This document shows positions 8,730-18,044 of a DNA stretch of 64,000 nt, piece by piece. Positions within the stretch are counted from its first letter, which is position 1, and each line of letters starts with the position of its first letter. Under the pieces are notes generated by a model that worked only from the letters and a program-made list of their open reading frames with translations, searched no databases and was not told the origin of the DNA. The position numbers and the translations under genes are program-made. Source of the DNA: Flavihumibacter fluminis (lineage in GTDB: Bacteria; Bacteroidota; Bacteroidia; Chitinophagales; Chitinophagaceae); assembly GCF_021491375.1 (NCBI RefSeq), contig NZ_JAKEVY010000002.1:124001-188000 (forward strand). The letters run 5' to 3'.

Positions 8730-10148
8730 ATGAAAAATTTCCTTCAACGATGCCTGCCAGCGCTGCTGATCCTGATCTGCAGTGCCGGTTTTTCACAATT
8801 GCGACTCCCCGCTATTCTTCAATCCGGTATGGTTCTTCAGCAAAAAGACTCTGTCAATCTTTGGGGTTGGGCTGGTCCGGGTGAAAAAGTAACAGTAACT
8901 ACCGGTTGGGATAAAAAGCAATATGAAACAACCGCGTCCGACCTGGCAAGATGGATACTCAAAGTAAAAACTCCTGCCGCAGGAGGTCCTTATTCCATCA
9001 CCATCACCAGCAGAAATACGATCGTACTGGAAGATGTGTTGATTGGAGAAGTCTGGGTGTGCTCAGGGCAGTCCAATATGGAGTGGAGTTTTTACAACGG
9101 CGTGAAGGATATCGCGCCGGAATTTCCAACAGCAGCCAATGCTTCCATTCGCCTCTTTCACGTAAATAAAACCGGCGCTGATTTTCCACAGGATGACCTG
9201 AAAGCTTCATGGGCAAAAGCCGATTCCAACCAGTTGAAATCCTTCAGTGCCGTGGGGTATTTCTTTGGAAAAAATCTCCATGAAAAACTGAATGTTCCTA
9301 TAGGTTTGATCAATGTCAGCTGGGGTGGAACACCTGCTGAGGCCTGGACACCGGAGGCAGTGGTTACTGCTGATCCCCAACTCAAAGCAGCAGCAGCAAA
9401 ACTGAAAAAAGTGGCCTGGTGGCCAACTGCCCCTGCGCAAGCTTATAATGGAATGATTGCACCTATTACCCTTCATGGAATCGCAGGTGTGATCTGGTAC
9501 CAGGGAGAAAGTAATACCGGCACCTATTCCACCTACCGGCAATTGTTTACCAGCATGATCGACAGCTGGCGGGCTGCATGGAAAAAAGACCTGCCTTTTT
9601 ATTATGTTCAGATAGCACCGTTTAAATATGGAACTACCGGTATCGGCGCACTTTTGCGCGAGGCCCAGGCTGCAGCAGCCTCTCATCCCAATACAGGCAT
9701 GGTTGTTATAACAGACCTGGTAGATACAGTTACTGATATTCACCCTTCCAGGAAAAAGCCCGTGGGCACCCGGCTTGCCAATTATGCACTTGCATCTACG
9801 TATAACTTGCCAATTGCAGACTACAGGAGTCCGGAGTACAGTTCATCTGCTATTGAAAAAGGCAAAATCCTCGTGAAGTTCAACTATGCAGAAAAAGGAA
9901 TCCGTATGAAGGGTGCCAATCCGGAGGGCTGGTTAATCTCTGATATCAATGGTACCAACTGGCTCGTACCCAAAGTGAAAATTGAAAAAAATAATGTAAT
10001 TCTCTGGCATCCGGATCTTAAAAATCCCATGTTCGTACGATATGGTTTTGGAAATACCAGCATCGGAAATATGGAGTCAGCTGCAGGGCTACCACTTGCA
10101 CCATTCCGGACGGATCATTTCCCCATTGAACAGATTCCTGAAAATTAA
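8730..10148 (+). CDS. Sialate O-acetylesterase-like secreted esterase (SASA domain)
   Basis: The chosen start (ATG 8730) begins MKNFLQRCLPALLILI, a signal peptide cut near SAGFSQ; the frame upstream overlaps the terminator. The mature protein is about 450 residues. It carries the SGNH/SASA blocks: VWVCSGQSNMEW with the serine nucleophile in GQSN (about residue 113), the GVIWYQGESN block (about 260), and TDIHPSRKKPVGTRLA with the Asp/His pair (about 340). An N-terminal beta-sandwich with LPAILQSGMVLQQ is standard for the family. These esterases remove O-acetyl groups from sialic acids or plant-polysaccharide sugars, so the substrate cannot be fixed from sequence. It is followed after 11 bases by the NIPSNAP gene. 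Confidence 0.88.
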   Translation: MKNFLQRCLPALLILICSAGFSQLRLPAILQSGMVLQQKDSVNLWGWAGPGEKVTVTTGWDKKQYETTASDLARWILKVKTPAAGGPYSITITSRNTIVLEDVLIGEVWVCSGQSNMEWSFYNGVKDIAPEFPTAANASIRLFHVNKTGADFPQDDLKASWAKADSNQLKSFSAVGYFFGKNLHEKLNVPIGLINVSWGGTPAEAWTPEAVVTADPQLKAAAAKLKKVAWWPTAPAQAYNGMIAPITLHGIAGVIWYQGESNTGTYSTYRQLFTSMIDSWRAAWKKDLPFYYVQIAPFKYGTTGIGALLREAQAAAASHPNTGMVVITDLVDTVTDIHPSRKKPVGTRLANYALASTYNLPIADYRSPEYSSSAIEKGKILVKFNYAEKGIRMKGANPEGWLISDINGTNWLVPKVKIEKNNVILWHPDLKNPMFVRYGFGNTSIGNMESAAGLPLAPFRTDHFPIEQIPEN

Positions 10149-10159
10149 AAGTAGCAACC

Positions 10160-10930
10160 ATGTTACGTCTGCTCTTCTTTGCTCTTGCCTCCCTGCTGTT
10201 TATCAACAGTCACGCTCAAACGAAAAAGGAATTCTATGAGCTGAGAATATACCGTTATGAAACCCAGGAACAGAAAGCTGCCATTCTCCGATATGCGGAA
10301 GAAGCCCTGTTACCTGCCTTACATAGGTCGAAAATCAAGAATATCGGGGTGCTTGAACCTAGTCCGGCTGATACCATCAGCCCCCCCGCCATCTATATTA
10401 TTCTGCCTGTCAGTTCTGTTCAGTCGGCTGCTGATTTGAGTGCGCGACTTGAAAAAGATGCAGTTTACCAAAACTCAGCTGCATTTTTTATCAATGCACC
10501 TTTTGATAAGCCACCTTTTACCCGGCTTGAAACGGTCTGGATGAAGTCCTTCATGCTGGCTCCTCCTCTTCAGACGCCGGTTTTTTCTACCGAACGCCAA
10601 AACCGGATTTATGAATTACGAAACTATGAATCGGCTACAGTAGACCGTTATAAAAGCAAGGTGCATATGTTCAATGAAGGAGGCGAAATTGAGCTGTTTA
10701 AAGAACTAAATTTCAATGCTGCTTTTTATGGTGAAGTAATTACTGGTAGCCGGATGCCGAATTTTTATTACCTGACCTGTTTCGAAAATTTTGCTTCCCG
10801 CGAAGCGCATTGGAAAGCGTTTTTCAGTCATCCCAAGTGGAAGGAAATGCTTGCAAAAGACATGTATAAAAATAATGTGTCGAAAGCAGGAATACATTTA
10901 TTACGACCGGCTGCCTGTAGCGACTGGTAA
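10160..10930 (+). CDS. Secreted NIPSNAP-family protein (two-repeat)
   Basis: A 256-residue protein with a signal peptide (cut near INSHAQ). It has two ferredoxin-like NIPSNAP modules. The first begins FYELRIYRYETQEQ (about residue 25) and the second begins RIYELRNYESATVDRYKSK (about 150), with the typical tail HWKAFFSHPKWKEM. NIPSNAP proteins have an alpha/beta dimeric-barrel fold and no settled enzymatic activity. Secreted two-module versions are common in Bacteroidota near sugar-processing genes. It is the second gene of the unit with the esterase. Its end is only 3 bases from the convergent methyltransferase gene. Confidence 0.85.
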   Translation: MLRLLFFALASLLFINSHAQTKKEFYELRIYRYETQEQKAAILRYAEEALLPALHRSKIKNIGVLEPSPADTISPPAIYIILPVSSVQSAADLSARLEKDAVYQNSAAFFINAPFDKPPFTRLETVWMKSFMLAPPLQTPVFSTERQNRIYELRNYESATVDRYKSKVHMFNEGGEIELFKELNFNAAFYGEVITGSRMPNFYYLTCFENFASREAHWKAFFSHPKWKEMLAKDMYKNNVSKAGIHLLRPAACSDW

Positions 10931-10933
10931 GAA

Positions 10934-11566
10934 TCACAGCGAATATTTATAAACAGATATATCGGTTCCTTTTACTGTCCGTATTTCTGTATGCCTGCAA
11001 AATTCATGGAGCGACTCTAACAATTCCCTTGCGGCCAAACGGTGTGGGGTAGTCAGTAATACAGTGGATCCCTGGTTCAAATAATGTCGTATGAGTCTTT
11101 CAACAGCAGCCTGGTCTTCTGTGTTGTAATTCGTATCGCTTAGCAAAACCAGGTCAGCATCCCAATCAGGTAATCCATCCCTCCAATTGTAAAGGGCAGC
11201 CTTCATATTGGTAAACCTGTTGGCAAGTATGGATTTGTTGATGTTATTAACTGGCTCTTCCAGGTAATCGGATGCAATTACAGATTCAGCTCCGTTAGCA
11301 GCCAGGAGAGAAGGTAGTCCAAGTCCGGCTGCAAATTCAATTACCTTTTTTTGATTGAATAATTCAGGGTGTTCATCCAGGTATTCAGTCATCGCCCAAG
11401 CCGATGGCCAGATTCGTGCCCAATATGGAAATTCATTTTTTTTGCCTTCGGCTACTGATTGCTGATAGTTCAGCCGGATACCTTCCTCATCCGGTATTGC
11501 TATCAGGATACTTCCGGATGTATATGCCAGTTGCTGAAGGGTTGGAGATAACTTGTTTTCAGGCAT
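10934..11566 (-). CDS. Class I SAM-dependent methyltransferase (METTL21/NNMT-like)
   Basis: A 210-residue cytoplasmic protein with no signal or membrane segment. It has PYWARIWPSAWAMTEYL before motif I, a pattern shared by lysine- and small-molecule methyltransferases of the METTL21/nicotinamide-methyltransferase-like group. The SAM-binding glycine motif is VIEFAAGLGLPSL, followed by an acidic residue in VIASDYLE and a motif IV-like LVLLSDTNYN. The acceptor is unknown. It lies 8 bases downstream of the LacI-type regulator on the same strand, so they may share a transcript. Confidence 0.8.
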   Translation of the reverse strand: MPENKLSPTLQQLAYTSGSILIAIPDEEGIRLNYQQSVAEGKKNEFPYWARIWPSAWAMTEYLDEHPELFNQKKVIEFAAGLGLPSLLAANGAESVIASDYLEEPVNNINKSILANRFTNMKAALYNWRDGLPDWDADLVLLSDTNYNTEDQAAVERLIRHYLNQGSTVLLTTPHRLAARELLESLHEFCRHTEIRTVKGTDISVYKYSL

Positions 11567-11574
11567 ACCGGAAA

Positions 11575-12615
11575 TTATTGAGTGATATTCTGTTGAGTGG
11601 AAGCCCTCACATGCAATTGAACTGGTAAGACAATTTTTTCAGGTGTGAAGGATTTATGCTTGTTCTCAATTCGTTCAATCAGCAATATGGCTGCTCTTTT
11701 TCCCATTTCAAATGCATCCTGTACCATTGTAGTCAGGGCGGGAGAAAAAAGCTCAGGGGCATTAAAATTGCTGAAACCTGCCAATACAATGTCCTCCGGA
11801 ATTTTTTTACCCGTTCTTCGTAAATATTGAAAACTGGATTGTGTCATCCGATCGCTGGCAGCCAGTATGGCATCTGGCGGTTGCGGTAATGTAAATAATG
11901 CATCCAGCGCCTGTTCCACTTCTGCAACAATAGCACCGCCATGTGCACACTGTTTCAGTAAGGTTTCGTCAATAGCTAAACCTGCTTCCTTATAGGCTCG
12001 TCGGTAGCCTGTCAGTCGCTCTTGCGTCATTGCGAGATGAGTCGGACTTGTAATATGAGCAATGCGCCGGTAACCCTGGTCAAGCAGGTGTTTGGTCAGT
12101 TCAAATGCACCTCCCTCATTATCAGATTGTACAATATGAGTAGGAAGTCCCTCACAAATCCTGTCAAAAAATACGATGGGCAATCCGCGTTCATGATAGG
12201 GTTCCAGGTGTTTGACATCCCTGGTTTCGGTTGACACAGAAATCAGCAGGCCATCAATCGCGCGCATGGTAAGATGGTCCAGGGCTTTTTTTTCATTTTC
12301 CAATGATTCATTGGTTTGCGTGATGATCACCAGGTATCCTTTGGAAGAAGCAACGGACTCGATTCCATTGATGACTTCACCCAAAAAACTATTGGGGATG
12401 GTGCATAATACCAGGCCAATACATCTGCTGTTTTTATTCTTCAGGCTCTGGGCCAGCAGGTTGGGGCGATATTTATGCTCCCTGGCATAAGCCAGCACTT
12501 TTTCCCTAACGGGTTCAGATATCTGGTAACTCCCTTTAAGTGCCCTTGAAACAGTAGAGTACGAAAGATTCAGCGCTTTCGCAATATCTTTTATAGTAAT
12601 CGATTGAATATTCAC
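11575..12615 (-). CDS. LacI-family transcriptional regulator of the sugar-acid gene block
   Basis: The reading frame continues to an ATG at 12681, but that would overlap the divergent transporter gene and add residues unlike the family. The GTG at 12615 gives VNIQSITIKDIAKALNL, the normal LacI start, and 346 residues, the normal length. The helix-turn-helix is TIKDIAKALNLSYSTVSRAL and the hinge region follows (YRPNLLAQSLK). The periplasmic-binding-like effector domain starts RCIGLVLCTIPN and includes GLPIVFFDR and DAILAASDRMT. It sits divergent to a sugar transporter and next to kdgK/eda. A matching operator (14018-14031) lies before kdgK, so the effector is probably a sugar acid or its breakdown product. 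Confidence 0.88.
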   Translation of the reverse strand: MNIQSITIKDIAKALNLSYSTVSRALKGSYQISEPVREKVLAYAREHKYRPNLLAQSLKNKNSRCIGLVLCTIPNSFLGEVINGIESVASSKGYLVIITQTNESLENEKKALDHLTMRAIDGLLISVSTETRDVKHLEPYHERGLPIVFFDRICEGLPTHIVQSDNEGGAFELTKHLLDQGYRRIAHITSPTHLAMTQERLTGYRRAYKEAGLAIDETLLKQCAHGGAIVAEVEQALDALFTLPQPPDAILAASDRMTQSSFQYLRRTGKKIPEDIVLAGFSNFNAPELFSPALTTMVQDAFEMGKRAAILLIERIENKHKSFTPEKIVLPVQLHVRASTQQNITQ

Positions 12616-12667
12616 TAGTTTTTCTATAGTATATTTAAAGAATATTGCTCGCCTAAAATTACAATCA

Positions 12668-14005
12668 ATGGGGAATAGCACCGGAACTAATTTTGCCGTA
12701 CGTGTTTCTCTTATCGCTGCACTGGGTGGTTTTCTTTTTGGCTTTGAAACTGCCGTTATCTCTGGTGCAGAAAAAACAATTCAGTCGTTGTGGAACCTGA
12801 GTTCAGGATGGCAGGGATTTACAGTTGCCTCCAGCCTGATCGGAACCGTAATCGGCTCACTGATTGCAGGCATGCCTGCACAGCGTTATGGAAGAAAAAA
12901 AGTACTGCTTGTTATCGCATTTTTATACCTGTTATCTGCGATTGGATGTTCCCTTACTTCCATTTGGGAATTATTCATTTTGTTTCGCTTTATAGGCGGA
13001 TTGGCAGTAGGTGCTTCTTCTGTGGTAGGCCCCATGTATATTTCTGAAATCGCGCCTGCCGAAATCCGGGGAAGACTGGCAGGTTCTTTTCAACTGAATA
13101 TCGTTGCAGGTATTTTCGTAGCCTACCTCACAAATTTTTTGTTTGTTGGTATGGGTGAAGATTCCTGGAGATGGATGCTTGGGGTGATGGTGGTTCCTTC
13201 TCTGCTTTTTGCTATTTTGTTGCGAAGCATACCTGAAAGTCCGCGCTGGTTATGGATCAACGGAAAGCCGGAAGAAGCAAAAAAAATCTTTGAGCGAACC
13301 GGTGATCTGCAGGCTGTTGCAGAGATACAGGAAGAAACCAGCAGTGATATCAGCCCGGTTCCGGAAAAACTGTTTACATCGAAATTCAGAAAGCCCATTT
13401 TGTTTGCTGTACTGCTTGCGATGTTCAATCAACTGGCTGGCATCAATGCAATTTTATATTACGCTCCACGCATTTTTGAAATGGCAGGATTTTCCCAGGC
13501 CGATGCCTACTTACAACCTGTTTATATTGGAGCTGCCAACCTGCTGTTTACCTTGCTGGCCATGACCATGATTGATCGGTTTGGCAGAAAAAAACTTCTC
13601 ATTATCGGTTCATTGGGAATGATCCTGTTTTTAGGACTGACAGCAATGGCTTTCAAAGGTGATATGGCAGGAAATCAACTGGTGTTGATTTACCTGATCG
13701 GCTTTATTGCATTCTTTGCTTTTTCACAGGGGGCTGTGATCTGGGTTTTCATTGCTGAGATTTTCCCGAACTCGGTGCGTTCCCAGGGAGGATCATTGGG
13801 CAGTTTCACACATTGGATCATGGCAGCTATTATATCCTGGACCTTCCCGATTATTGTGGAAGGGAGTCCGCAAGGTGGTTATTACTCCTTTCTGTTTTAC
13901 ACCGTGATGATGGTATTGCACCTGATTTTTGTCGTTCGGTTTCTTCCGGAAACAAAAGGGAAAAGCCTGGAACAGATCCAGCAGGAGCTTGGGATTGAAA
14001 AGTAA
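12668..14005 (+). CDS. Sugar porter family MFS transporter
   Basis: A 445-residue protein with about 12 hydrophobic segments. Sugar-porter signatures are present: GRKKVLL between the second and third helices, the block RFIGGLAVGASSVVGPMYIS with EIAPAEIRGRL, PESPRWL before the central loop, NQLAGINAILYYAPRIFE in helix 7, DRFGRKKLL, and PETKGKSLE at the C-terminus. This group imports hexoses, pentoses or related sugars by proton symport. Specificity is not visible, but kdgK and eda lie immediately downstream (106 bases) and a divergent LacI-type regulator upstream, so an aldose, uronate or aldonate is likely. The start ATG at 12668 leaves 52 bases to the regulator GTG start. Confidence 0.9.
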   Translation: MGNSTGTNFAVRVSLIAALGGFLFGFETAVISGAEKTIQSLWNLSSGWQGFTVASSLIGTVIGSLIAGMPAQRYGRKKVLLVIAFLYLLSAIGCSLTSIWELFILFRFIGGLAVGASSVVGPMYISEIAPAEIRGRLAGSFQLNIVAGIFVAYLTNFLFVGMGEDSWRWMLGVMVVPSLLFAILLRSIPESPRWLWINGKPEEAKKIFERTGDLQAVAEIQEETSSDISPVPEKLFTSKFRKPILFAVLLAMFNQLAGINAILYYAPRIFEMAGFSQADAYLQPVYIGAANLLFTLLAMTMIDRFGRKKLLIIGSLGMILFLGLTAMAFKGDMAGNQLVLIYLIGFIAFFAFSQGAVIWVFIAEIFPNSVRSQGGSLGSFTHWIMAAIISWTFPIIVEGSPQGGYYSFLFYTVMMVLHLIFVVRFLPETKGKSLEQIQQELGIEK

Positions 14006-14017
14006 AAACTTGCTCCG

Positions 14018-14031
14018 TGAAAACGTTTGCA
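14018..14031. promoter_or_regulatory. LacI-type operator before kdgK
   Basis: TGAAAACGTTTGCA is a near-perfect inverted repeat centred on CG, the arrangement bound by LacI-family dimers. It lies 81 bases before the kdgK start, in the only sizeable gap of this cluster. The regulator gene is at 12615-11575. Confidence 0.6.
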
Positions 14032-14111
14032 CAATTAAATAGTAAGCGCTATCGGTGTTTTGCTTGCTGAATCCTTAGTTTAGCCAGTAATGCAAAACAG
14101 TAAGTGAACGA

Positions 14112-15128
14112 ATGAAAAAGATTGCTTGTCTGGGAGAATTTCTTTTACGGATGTCGCCGGAATTACCTGCTGCCTGGATGCAGCAGGCTTCCATGCCGGT
14201 TTACCTCGGTGGAGCCGAGTTCAATGTGGCAGCCGCACTCAGTCATTGGCAGCATCCGGTTAAATATATTTCTGCCCTGCCTGAGAATAGCATGGCGGAT
14301 GATGTGCTGCTGGAAATGCAGCGCATGGGATTAGATACTTCAGCAATGCAGCGTAGTGGAAATCGTATCGGAATTTATTTTCTTCCCCAGGGTGCTGATC
14401 TGAAAAACGCCGGCGTAATTTATGATCGAGCGGGGTCTTCTTTTTCCACACTGCAACCAGGAACCATCGATTGGAAAAACCTGCTTAGCGGTTGTGATCT
14501 CTTTCATTTCAGCGCGATTAGTCCCGCCCTGAATGCAAGCGCCGCTACTGTCTGTAAAGAAGCTGTTGAAGCTGCTGCTGCATTAGGAATCACCATCTCC
14601 GTTGATCTCAATTACCGGAATAAACTGTGGAAATATGGTACAGCTCCGGCTGAAGTGATGCCGGAATTAATAAAGCATTGCAGTATTGTAATGGGAAATA
14701 TCTGGTCGGCAGCAGAATTACTCGGAGCGCCACTCGATAAAACATTGATAGCATCACAAACAAAAGCAGCTTATCTACAACAAGCCACAACTACGGCTGC
14801 GTATATCCGTGAGTTGGCGCCTTCCTGTACTTGGGTTGCCAATACGTTTCGGTTTGATCAACAGGAAGGGATTCAGTATTACGCAACACTGGACACAAGG
14901 CAAAGCCAGCTTGTTTCAAAAGAATGGAAAGTTCAGCATATTATTGACCGGGTTGGCAGTGGCGACTGTTTCATGGCCGGATTACTACACAGTTGGGTAC
15001 AGCAATCGGATATTGCTGCTGCGGTAAACCTGGCGGCAGCTGCTGCGGTTGGCAAACTGCAGGAAAAAGGCGATTTTACCCGGCAAACCCTTGACTCGAT
15101 TCATCAAAAAATTGCACAACATGGCTGA
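14112..15128 (+). CDS. kdgK: 2-keto-3-deoxygluconate kinase (PfkB family)
   Basis: A 338-residue PfkB/ribokinase-fold kinase. It begins KKIACLGEFLLRMSP, has the substrate-side GGAEFNVAAALSHW motif (about residue 35), and the C-terminal PfkB signature DRVGSGDCFMAGLLH with the catalytic aspartate near residue 281. The N-terminal sequence and length fit KDG kinases, which phosphorylate 2-keto-3-deoxygluconate to KDPG with ATP. The KDPG aldolase gene overlaps its 3' end by 8 bases, which strongly supports this assignment over fructokinase. It is probably repressed by the LacI-type protein through the operator at 14018-14031. Confidence 0.88.
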   Translation: MKKIACLGEFLLRMSPELPAAWMQQASMPVYLGGAEFNVAAALSHWQHPVKYISALPENSMADDVLLEMQRMGLDTSAMQRSGNRIGIYFLPQGADLKNAGVIYDRAGSSFSTLQPGTIDWKNLLSGCDLFHFSAISPALNASAATVCKEAVEAAAALGITISVDLNYRNKLWKYGTAPAEVMPELIKHCSIVMGNIWSAAELLGAPLDKTLIASQTKAAYLQQATTTAAYIRELAPSCTWVANTFRFDQQEGIQYYATLDTRQSQLVSKEWKVQHIIDRVGSGDCFMAGLLHSWVQQSDIAAAVNLAAAAAVGKLQEKGDFTRQTLDSIHQKIAQHG

Positions 15129-15780
15129 TCATTCAACTATCTACACCAAACTCAGGGAGCAGGCTGTATTGCCCTTGTTTTATCATCCTGATTATGCTGT
15201 TTGTGAGCAAACCATGCAGGCATTGTATGATGGGGGTATCCGGATGGTGGAGTTTACCAACCGGGGAGAGCAGGCCCTGGACCATTTTACGGAACTGATC
15301 AAAAAAAGAAATACCAGCTGGCCGGATCTGACCCTGGCAATTGGTACCATCAAAACACCCGCGCAGGCTACTGCTTTTCTAAATGCAGGGGCAGACCTGG
15401 TGATTTGTCCGGGTACAGTACAGGCAGTTGGAGAAACCGTACATGCGGCAGGTAAACCCTGGATTCCGGGTGCTATGACCGTTTCAGAAATTTTACTGGC
15501 GCAGTCTACCGGTGCGGAGTTCATTAAACTATTCCCTGGAAATCTGCTCGGGCCTTCTTTTATGGCAGGGATCCGGGATATATTTCCTGAGCTCAGTTTT
15601 ATGCCAACTGGTGGAGTGGAGCTAACGATTGATAATTTGCAGGCCTGGTTCCGGGCGGGAGTAAGCGCAGTTGGATTGGGCAGTAAATTTCTGTCGAAGG
15701 AATTGCTGGCCAGTGGTGATTATACGCAGATAACAAAAGATGCCAAACGAGCGCTTGAACTGGTGAAGCAGGTAAAATAA
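15121..15780 (+). CDS. eda: KDPG/KHG aldolase (bifunctional 2-keto-3-deoxy-6-phosphogluconate aldolase)
   Basis: I chose ATG 15121, which overlaps the kdgK stop by 8 bases and gives 219 residues, the usual length. A longer frame from 15049 only adds out-of-frame kdgK sequence. Class I aldolase features are present: the catalytic glutamate in GIRMVEFTNR (about residue 45), the Schiff-base lysine in EFIKLFPGN (about 133), the phosphate-binding MPTGGVEL, and GVSAVGLGSKF. It splits KDPG to pyruvate and glyceraldehyde-3-phosphate, the final step of uronate and Entner-Doudoroff breakdown. Confidence 0.92.
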   Translation: MADHSTIYTKLREQAVLPLFYHPDYAVCEQTMQALYDGGIRMVEFTNRGEQALDHFTELIKKRNTSWPDLTLAIGTIKTPAQATAFLNAGADLVICPGTVQAVGETVHAAGKPWIPGAMTVSEILLAQSTGAEFIKLFPGNLLGPSFMAGIRDIFPELSFMPTGGVELTIDNLQAWFRAGVSAVGLGSKFLSKELLASGDYTQITKDAKRALELVKQVK

Positions 15781-15794
15781 ATGTACTTGACCAT

Positions 15795-17087
15795 ATGAAA
15801 AATGAAAAAACGAAGTATCGGTGGACTATATGCGGACTGGTATTTTTTGCCACTACGATTAACTATCTGGACCGGGCTGTAATAAGTCTATTAAAAGGTC
15901 CGCTTGAACTTGAATTCGGTTGGTCTGAATCAGACTATGCAGATATTGTAATTGCCTTTCAGTTATCCTACGCCATCGGTTTATTGTTGATGGGGCCCCT
16001 GGTTGATAAGATAGGAACCAAAATGGGCTATGCACTAGCCATCATCGGCTGGAGTTTCGCAGCAGGTGGTCATGCACTGGTGAGTTCCACACTTGGATTT
16101 ATTGTAGCAAGAGCTGCCCTGGGCATAACAGAGGCAGGTAACTTCCCGGCGGCTATCAAAACCGTAGCGGAATGGTTTCCCAAAAAAGAAAGAGCACTGG
16201 CAACCGGACTCTTTAATTCAGGCGCCAATGTAGGCGCCATCCTGGCACCGCTGACTGTTCCCTATATAGCAGCCACCTGGGGATGGGAGTGGGCATTCAT
16301 CCTGACTGCTGCAACTGGTTTTATCTGGCTGATTTTCTGGTTTAAATCCTACAGCGCCCCTGCTGTACATCCAAAAGTAAACAGTGAAGAACTGGCCCAT
16401 ATTAATAGTGATACTGCTACGGAACCAACGACAGATGATAGTCCTAAACTCCCTTGGTTCAGCCTGCTTGGATTCCGGCAAACCTGGGCCTTTGTGCTTG
16501 GTAAGTTTCTTACCGATCCCGTTTGGTGGTTTTACCTTTTCTGGCTGCCTTCTTTTCTGAAAGCGGAATACCAGATGGACAATACTGCAATTGCTATACC
16601 GGTTGCCCTGGTTTATATGATGTCAACGGTAGGAAGCGTGGTAGGAGGCTGGTTGCCTTTACGCTTTATCAAATCTGGTTGGCCTGTATTCAGAAGCAGG
16701 AAAACAGCCATGTTTATTTATGCATTGGGAGCTTTGCCGGTGATGCTGGCACAATGGCTAGGTAGTATCAATATGTGGCTGGCTGTGGTGATAATCGGAC
16801 TGGCGGCAGCTGCCCACCAGGCCTGGAGTGCTAATATATTTACTACTGTATCCGATATGTTTCCTAAATCTTCTGTAGGATCTGTAACCGGCTTGGGCGG
16901 GATGGCCGGCGCATTGGGGGGCATCTTAATTGCCAAGATGGCCGGACTGCTCTTCGATCATTATAAGGCGCTGGGCAAGATTGAAGCCGGTTATTTTATC
17001 ATGTTTCTTGTTTGTTCTATGGCCTACCTGGTTGCCTGGGGAATCATGCACCTGCTGGTTCCTAAAATGAAAGAGATCAAAGTTTGA
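15795..17087 (+). CDS. MFS transporter of the anion:cation symporter type, hexuronate-transporter-like
   Basis: A 430-residue protein with 12 predicted membrane helices. It opens KYRWTICGLVFFATTINYLDR, the hallmark opening of ExuT-like hexuronate and related acid-sugar symporters. It also has GPLVDKIGTKMGYA between helices 2 and 3, ITEAGNFPAAIKTVAEWFP in helix 4, and ATGLFNSGANVGAI. These carriers move galacturonate, glucuronate or similar acids with protons. Following kdgK and eda by 14 bases, it probably supplies the uronate whose catabolism ends in KDG. The isomerase and dehydratase steps are not in this window. Confidence 0.88.
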   Translation: MKNEKTKYRWTICGLVFFATTINYLDRAVISLLKGPLELEFGWSESDYADIVIAFQLSYAIGLLLMGPLVDKIGTKMGYALAIIGWSFAAGGHALVSSTLGFIVARAALGITEAGNFPAAIKTVAEWFPKKERALATGLFNSGANVGAILAPLTVPYIAATWGWEWAFILTAATGFIWLIFWFKSYSAPAVHPKVNSEELAHINSDTATEPTTDDSPKLPWFSLLGFRQTWAFVLGKFLTDPVWWFYLFWLPSFLKAEYQMDNTAIAIPVALVYMMSTVGSVVGGWLPLRFIKSGWPVFRSRKTAMFIYALGALPVMLAQWLGSINMWLAVVIIGLAAAAHQAWSANIFTTVSDMFPKSSVGSVTGLGGMAGALGGILIAKMAGLLFDHYKALGKIEAGYFIMFLVCSMAYLVAWGIMHLLVPKMKEIKV

Positions 17088-17112
17088 TTATTTTAGACAT
17101 CAAAAAACAACC

Positions 17113-18030
17113 ATGCCAACTGCCATTTGGGGAATCGATCTTGGGGGAACAAAAATTGAAGGGGTAATCCTGCCTGCTACCGGTGATCCGCAACCGATCC
17201 TTCGAACCCGCATTCCAACAGAAGCCGATAAAGGCTATCAGCATATTGTTTCCCAAATAGGAGTGCTGGTAAAGCGCATGATGGAGGAATCCGGATTGAA
17301 GCCTGAAAGTATAGGCATTGGAACTCCGGGTGTACTGGATCCCATTCTGCAAACCATGAAAAACTGCAATAGTACGGCACTCAATGGTAACCCCTTAAAA
17401 GCGGACCTGGAAAAAGAGCTGGGAATACCGGTGGTGCTGGCAAACGATGCCAACTGCTTTGCACTGGCTGAAACACATTGGGGTGCAGTTAAGCAGGAGG
17501 CTCCTGACGCCAGGATGGTTTTTGGTATCATCATGGGAACCGGCGTAGGTGGAGGTATCGTTTATAACGGAGTAATCTGGGAAGGCAAAAATGGAATCGC
17601 CGGAGAATGGGGACATATCTTTCTCGATGAATCTGGTGGACCCTGTTATTGCGGTCGCGCCGGTTGTGTGGAAACCATATTAAGCGGGCCAGCATTGCAG
17701 CGATATTATACTAAGGAGACCGGACTAAAAAAGACCCTGAAGGAAATTGTGGAAGCAGCCAGCCAGGGAGAAGACGCAGCTATCCAGACCCTGCACCGAT
17801 TGCATCATTATTTCGGGAAAGCAGTATCAATTATCACCAATCTGCTGGATCCGGATGTGATCATTGTTGGTGGAGGGGTTGGAAATATTACCAGCATTTA
17901 TACCGACGGAAAAGCCAGCCTCGAAAAACATATCTTCAATAACCGGCTGGATACACCTGTTCTGGCACCGAAATTGGGCGACAGTGCAGGTGTTTTTGGT
18001 GCAGCTGCATTGGTAGCTGGTCCTCGCTAA
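17113..18030 (+). CDS. ROK-family sugar kinase
   Basis: A 305-residue protein. The ATP-binding motif is GIDLGGTKIEG near residue 5. The substrate-side signature is IGTPGVLDP, followed by VLANDANCFALAE with the catalytic aspartate, and GIIMGTGVGGGIVYNG. The ROK zinc site is complete: a histidine in GEWGHIF and cysteines in GPCYCGRAGCVE (about residues 165-185). Members phosphorylate glucose, fructose, N-acetylglucosamine or N-acetylmannosamine. Lack of a helix-turn-helix domain makes it a kinase, not a repressor. It follows the uronate-type transporter by 25 bases and is likely in the same transcript. The exact sugar is not visible. Confidence 0.88.
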   Translation: MPTAIWGIDLGGTKIEGVILPATGDPQPILRTRIPTEADKGYQHIVSQIGVLVKRMMEESGLKPESIGIGTPGVLDPILQTMKNCNSTALNGNPLKADLEKELGIPVVLANDANCFALAETHWGAVKQEAPDARMVFGIIMGTGVGGGIVYNGVIWEGKNGIAGEWGHIFLDESGGPCYCGRAGCVETILSGPALQRYYTKETGLKKTLKEIVEAASQGEDAAIQTLHRLHHYFGKAVSIITNLLDPDVIIVGGGVGNITSIYTDGKASLEKHIFNNRLDTPVLAPKLGDSAGVFGAAALVAGPR

Positions 18031-18044
18031 GAGCCGGAGCCAAC

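Noticed and set aside
9207-9743. 178-codon minus-strand frame inside the esterase gene
   Set aside because: It is fully inside a clearly coding gene with intact SASA motifs; its translation is cysteine- and histidine-rich as expected for an antisense shadow.
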